Positions 4,324-5,534 of a DNA stretch of 5,534 nt are shown here, piece after piece. Position 1 is the stretch's first letter, and each line of letters begins with the position of its first letter. The notes beneath the pieces are model-generated. The model was given only the letters and a program-made list of their open reading frames with translations, was not told the DNA's origin and did not search any database. The DNA is from GCA-2687515 sp046582475. Lineage in GTDB: Bacteria; Pseudomonadota; Alphaproteobacteria; Rhodospirillales; UBA2165. Both the position numbers and the translations under genes were made by a program. The stretch lies in assembly GCA_046582475.1 (NCBI GenBank), contig JAYGEH010000316.1, forward strand, positions 1 through 5,534, written 5' to 3'.

Positions 4324-4935
4324 TTAGCGGCTGGCGGCGATATGCTTTAAATGGGTGAAGATTGTCCAGAGGCAATAAACCGACGCGCCGATCCCGGCGG
4401 CGACAAAAAATGGCAGCAGCCATCCGGCCCAGGTGACGGGACCCAGAATATATATTCCATCCTCGAGCTCGAACCCGGCGAACCCCGGATATCCGAGGGC
4501 GTCGAGGGTCTCGGCGCCATCGCGGTAATTGTCGATCGCCATATTCGAAAACATCGAAATGAGCGCCGATGCGGCGCCGGCTGCCGCCAAAATAACCGCC
4601 CAAACGCCCAAGGGTCCCACCAGCCCCACGCCGATGCCGATGAATAGAGCCGCATAACTAATTCCGCCGGAGACGTAATCCAGGTAATAGCCCAACTTGG
4701 AGGTGGAGCCCTGCTGGCGGGCCAGCTCGCCGTCGAATTGGTCCAGGAACCGCGACAGGATAAACAACCCCGCGCCCCAATTGACTTGGGTGGCCTCGCC
4801 GGTTGCCAGCAGGGCGGCGCCCGCCAAGGCCAGAATCAGGGTTAGGGCGGAGATGTGATTGGGCCGCACCGGACCGCCCACCAACGGGCGAACCAGGACA
4901 CGGGCGATGCGCTGATCCCAAGGCATGATGTTCAT
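4324..4935 (-). CDS. CDP-alcohol phosphatidyltransferase paralogue lacking the catalytic fourth aspartate
   Basis: A 203-residue membrane protein paralogous to the plus-strand transferase that it meets tail to tail (3 bases between stop codons). It shares WxxRI....VRPL near the N-terminus and PNH..ALTL at residues 26-33. The family motif reads Asp65, Asp68, Gly69, Ala72, Arg73, Gly82, Asp86, but the position of the fourth Asp is Gly90 (codon GGC at 4668-4666), in the run LDYVSGG. In the family that Asp is regarded as the catalytic base, so this protein may be catalytically altered, non-catalytic, or specific for an unusual acceptor. Met at 4935 is chosen because it aligns exactly with the paralogue's start; ATG 4962 and 4926 are alternatives, and none has a recognisable Shine-Dalgarno. 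Several hydrophobic helices follow, including about 97-106, 109-125 and 173-191. The gene is otherwise intact, with no frameshift, which argues against simple decay. Confidence 0.88.
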   Translation of the reverse strand: MNIMPWDQRIARVLVRPLVGGPVRPNHISALTLILALAGAALLATGEATQVNWGAGLFILSRFLDQFDGELARQQGSTSKLGYYLDYVSGGISYAALFIGIGVGLVGPLGVWAVILAAAGAASALISMFSNMAIDNYRDGAETLDALGYPGFAGFELEDGIYILGPVTWAGWLLPFFVAAGIGASVYCLWTIFTHLKHIAASR

Positions 4936-4943
4936 GGCCGAAG

Positions 4944-4972
4944 AAATTGTTGGACACCGCATAGGATGTCAA
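4944..4972 (-). promoter_or_regulatory. Possible minus-strand promoter for the second transferase
   Basis: On the minus strand a perfect TTGACA (4967-4972) is followed after 17 bases by CAATTT, which is a poor -10. A start near 4937 would make the ATG at 4935 nearly leaderless, which would fit the missing Shine-Dalgarno there. It overlaps the promoter candidate for the divergent transporter gene. The poor -10 keeps this tentative. Confidence 0.22.
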
Positions 4973-4994
4973 GCCGGGAGCGGTATGGTATAAG
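4966..4994 (+). promoter_or_regulatory. Candidate promoter for the HpnN-like transporter gene
   Basis: ATGTCA (4966-4971, four of six -35 bases) is followed by a 17-base spacer ending in TG-G and TATAAG (4989-4994, five of six -10 bases), that is an extended -10 TGGTATAAG. A start point near 5001 gives a leader of about 33 bases before the TTG at 5034. It is the best sigma70-type promoter in the window. Confidence 0.45.
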
Positions 4995-5033
4995 CAGCGA
5001 AAATCACGGGCTTCCCACGGGGACGACAAATCA

Positions 5034-5534
5034 TTGAATAAAACGGAAGCGGCGCTTAGGCAGTGGATCGGGTTTATCACCAAAAACGCGGTGGCCGCCG
5101 TTGCCCTGATAGCCATCCTGACCATCGCCGTCGGCTATTTTGCGGCCACCGGCATCGGCATCAACACCGATACCGAAGACATGCTTTCCCCCGATTTGGA
5201 CTTTCGCAAAAACGCCACGGCGATGGACAGGGCGTTTCCCCAGTTCAACGACAATATGGTCATCGTCTTGGATGGGGTTAACGCCGATTTGCTCGCCGAT
5301 GCCGCCACGGCATTGACCGGGGAACTCGCCAAATCGCCGGACATTTTTGGCGAAGTGTTCGATCCCAGCGGCTTGGCGTTTTTTGCCAAAAATGGGTTCC
5401 TGTATTTATCCAAGGAGGAGTTGGAAAGCCTCGTCGAACGGTTGAACGATGCCCAGCCGTTCATCGGCAAGCTCTGGAACGATCCCACCCTTCCGGGTCT
5501 GTTCGGAACCTTGCGCCTGATCCTCAAAGAGAGC
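5034..5534 (+). CDS. HpnN-like RND/MMPL-family lipid transporter, N-terminal part (runs off window edge)
   Basis: The first 167 residues of a large inner-membrane transporter of the RND superfamily, MMPL/HpnN type; full-length members are usually about 800-900 residues, so most lies beyond the window. After a short basic N-terminus comes a first membrane helix (about 19-38), then the start of the periplasmic loop with the family hallmarks INTDTEDMLSPDL (43-55), FRKN (57-60) and FPQFNDNMVIV (68-78), and FFAKNGFLYLSKEEL (116-130) followed by AQPFIGKL and DPTLPGLF. HpnN proteins move hopanoids to the outer membrane; beside phnW and two CDP-alcohol transferases a phosphonolipid or related lipid is a reasonable cargo (inference). 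TTG 5034 is taken as the start: the frame is open upstream to 4965 with no ATG, GTG or TTG, and the first helix follows at the right distance. The ribosome binding site is weak (GGGGA about ten bases upstream). It diverges from the second transferase gene. Confidence 0.88.
   Translation, partial: MNKTEAALRQWIGFITKNAVAAVALIAILTIAVGYFAATGIGINTDTEDMLSPDLDFRKNATAMDRAFPQFNDNMVIVLDGVNADLLADAATALTGELAKSPDIFGEVFDPSGLAFFAKNGFLYLSKEELESLVERLNDAQPFIGKLWNDPTLPGLFGTLRLILKES

Overview
The window looks like part of an alphaproteobacterial chromosome, possibly a Rhodospirillales-like or marine lineage. The basis is codon style, moderately high GC, and protein resemblance (PhnW, an HpnN-like MMPL/RND protein, an SfnG/RutA-like flavin monooxygenase); no rRNA or other taxonomic marker is present, so this is an inference.

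Left part (1-2162), all on the minus strand: the first 21 codons of a gene that resembles the start of an IS110-type transposase (1-64), a complete luciferase-like FMN-dependent monooxygenase (176-1294), and a small GYD-domain protein (1569-1859) followed by a convincing intrinsic terminator (1511-1544). Its intergenic DNA is visibly AT-richer than the right half, and this part looks like accessory or recently shuffled DNA.

Right part (2163-5534): phnW, a 2-aminoethylphosphonate (AEP)-pyruvate transaminase (minus); a 430-base divergent intergenic region; a CDP-alcohol phosphatidyltransferase (plus, 3715-4320); a second, paralogous CDP-alcohol phosphatidyltransferase (minus, 4324-4935) meeting the first tail to tail with 3 bases between stop codons; and, divergent from it, the start of an HpnN-like RND/MMPL lipid transporter (plus, from 5034 off the edge). 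AEP transaminase plus CDP-alcohol transferases plus a lipid-type RND transporter suggests a phosphonolipid assembly and export locus: PhnW makes AEP, the transferases move a phosphono-alcohol or similar head group between CDP and a lipid, and the transporter moves the product. PEP mutase, phosphonopyruvate decarboxylase and an AEP cytidylyltransferase are not in the window and would be expected nearby if this is right.

The most unusual points are: (1) the 430-base gap between phnW and the first transferase, which holds a 23-bp near-perfect inverted repeat (3343-3365 / 3657-3679) enclosing a GC-rich, extensively self-complementary core. The core includes a roughly 29-pair helix whose G-U pairs form only in plus-strand RNA, so it is a candidate undescribed structured RNA or a MITE-like element. 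(2) The first transferase has no ATG, GTG or TTG where its N-terminus must lie; an ATC behind a good Shine-Dalgarno site is the best start. (3) The second transferase keeps every residue of the CDP-alcohol transferase signature except the fourth, catalytic aspartate, which is Gly90.
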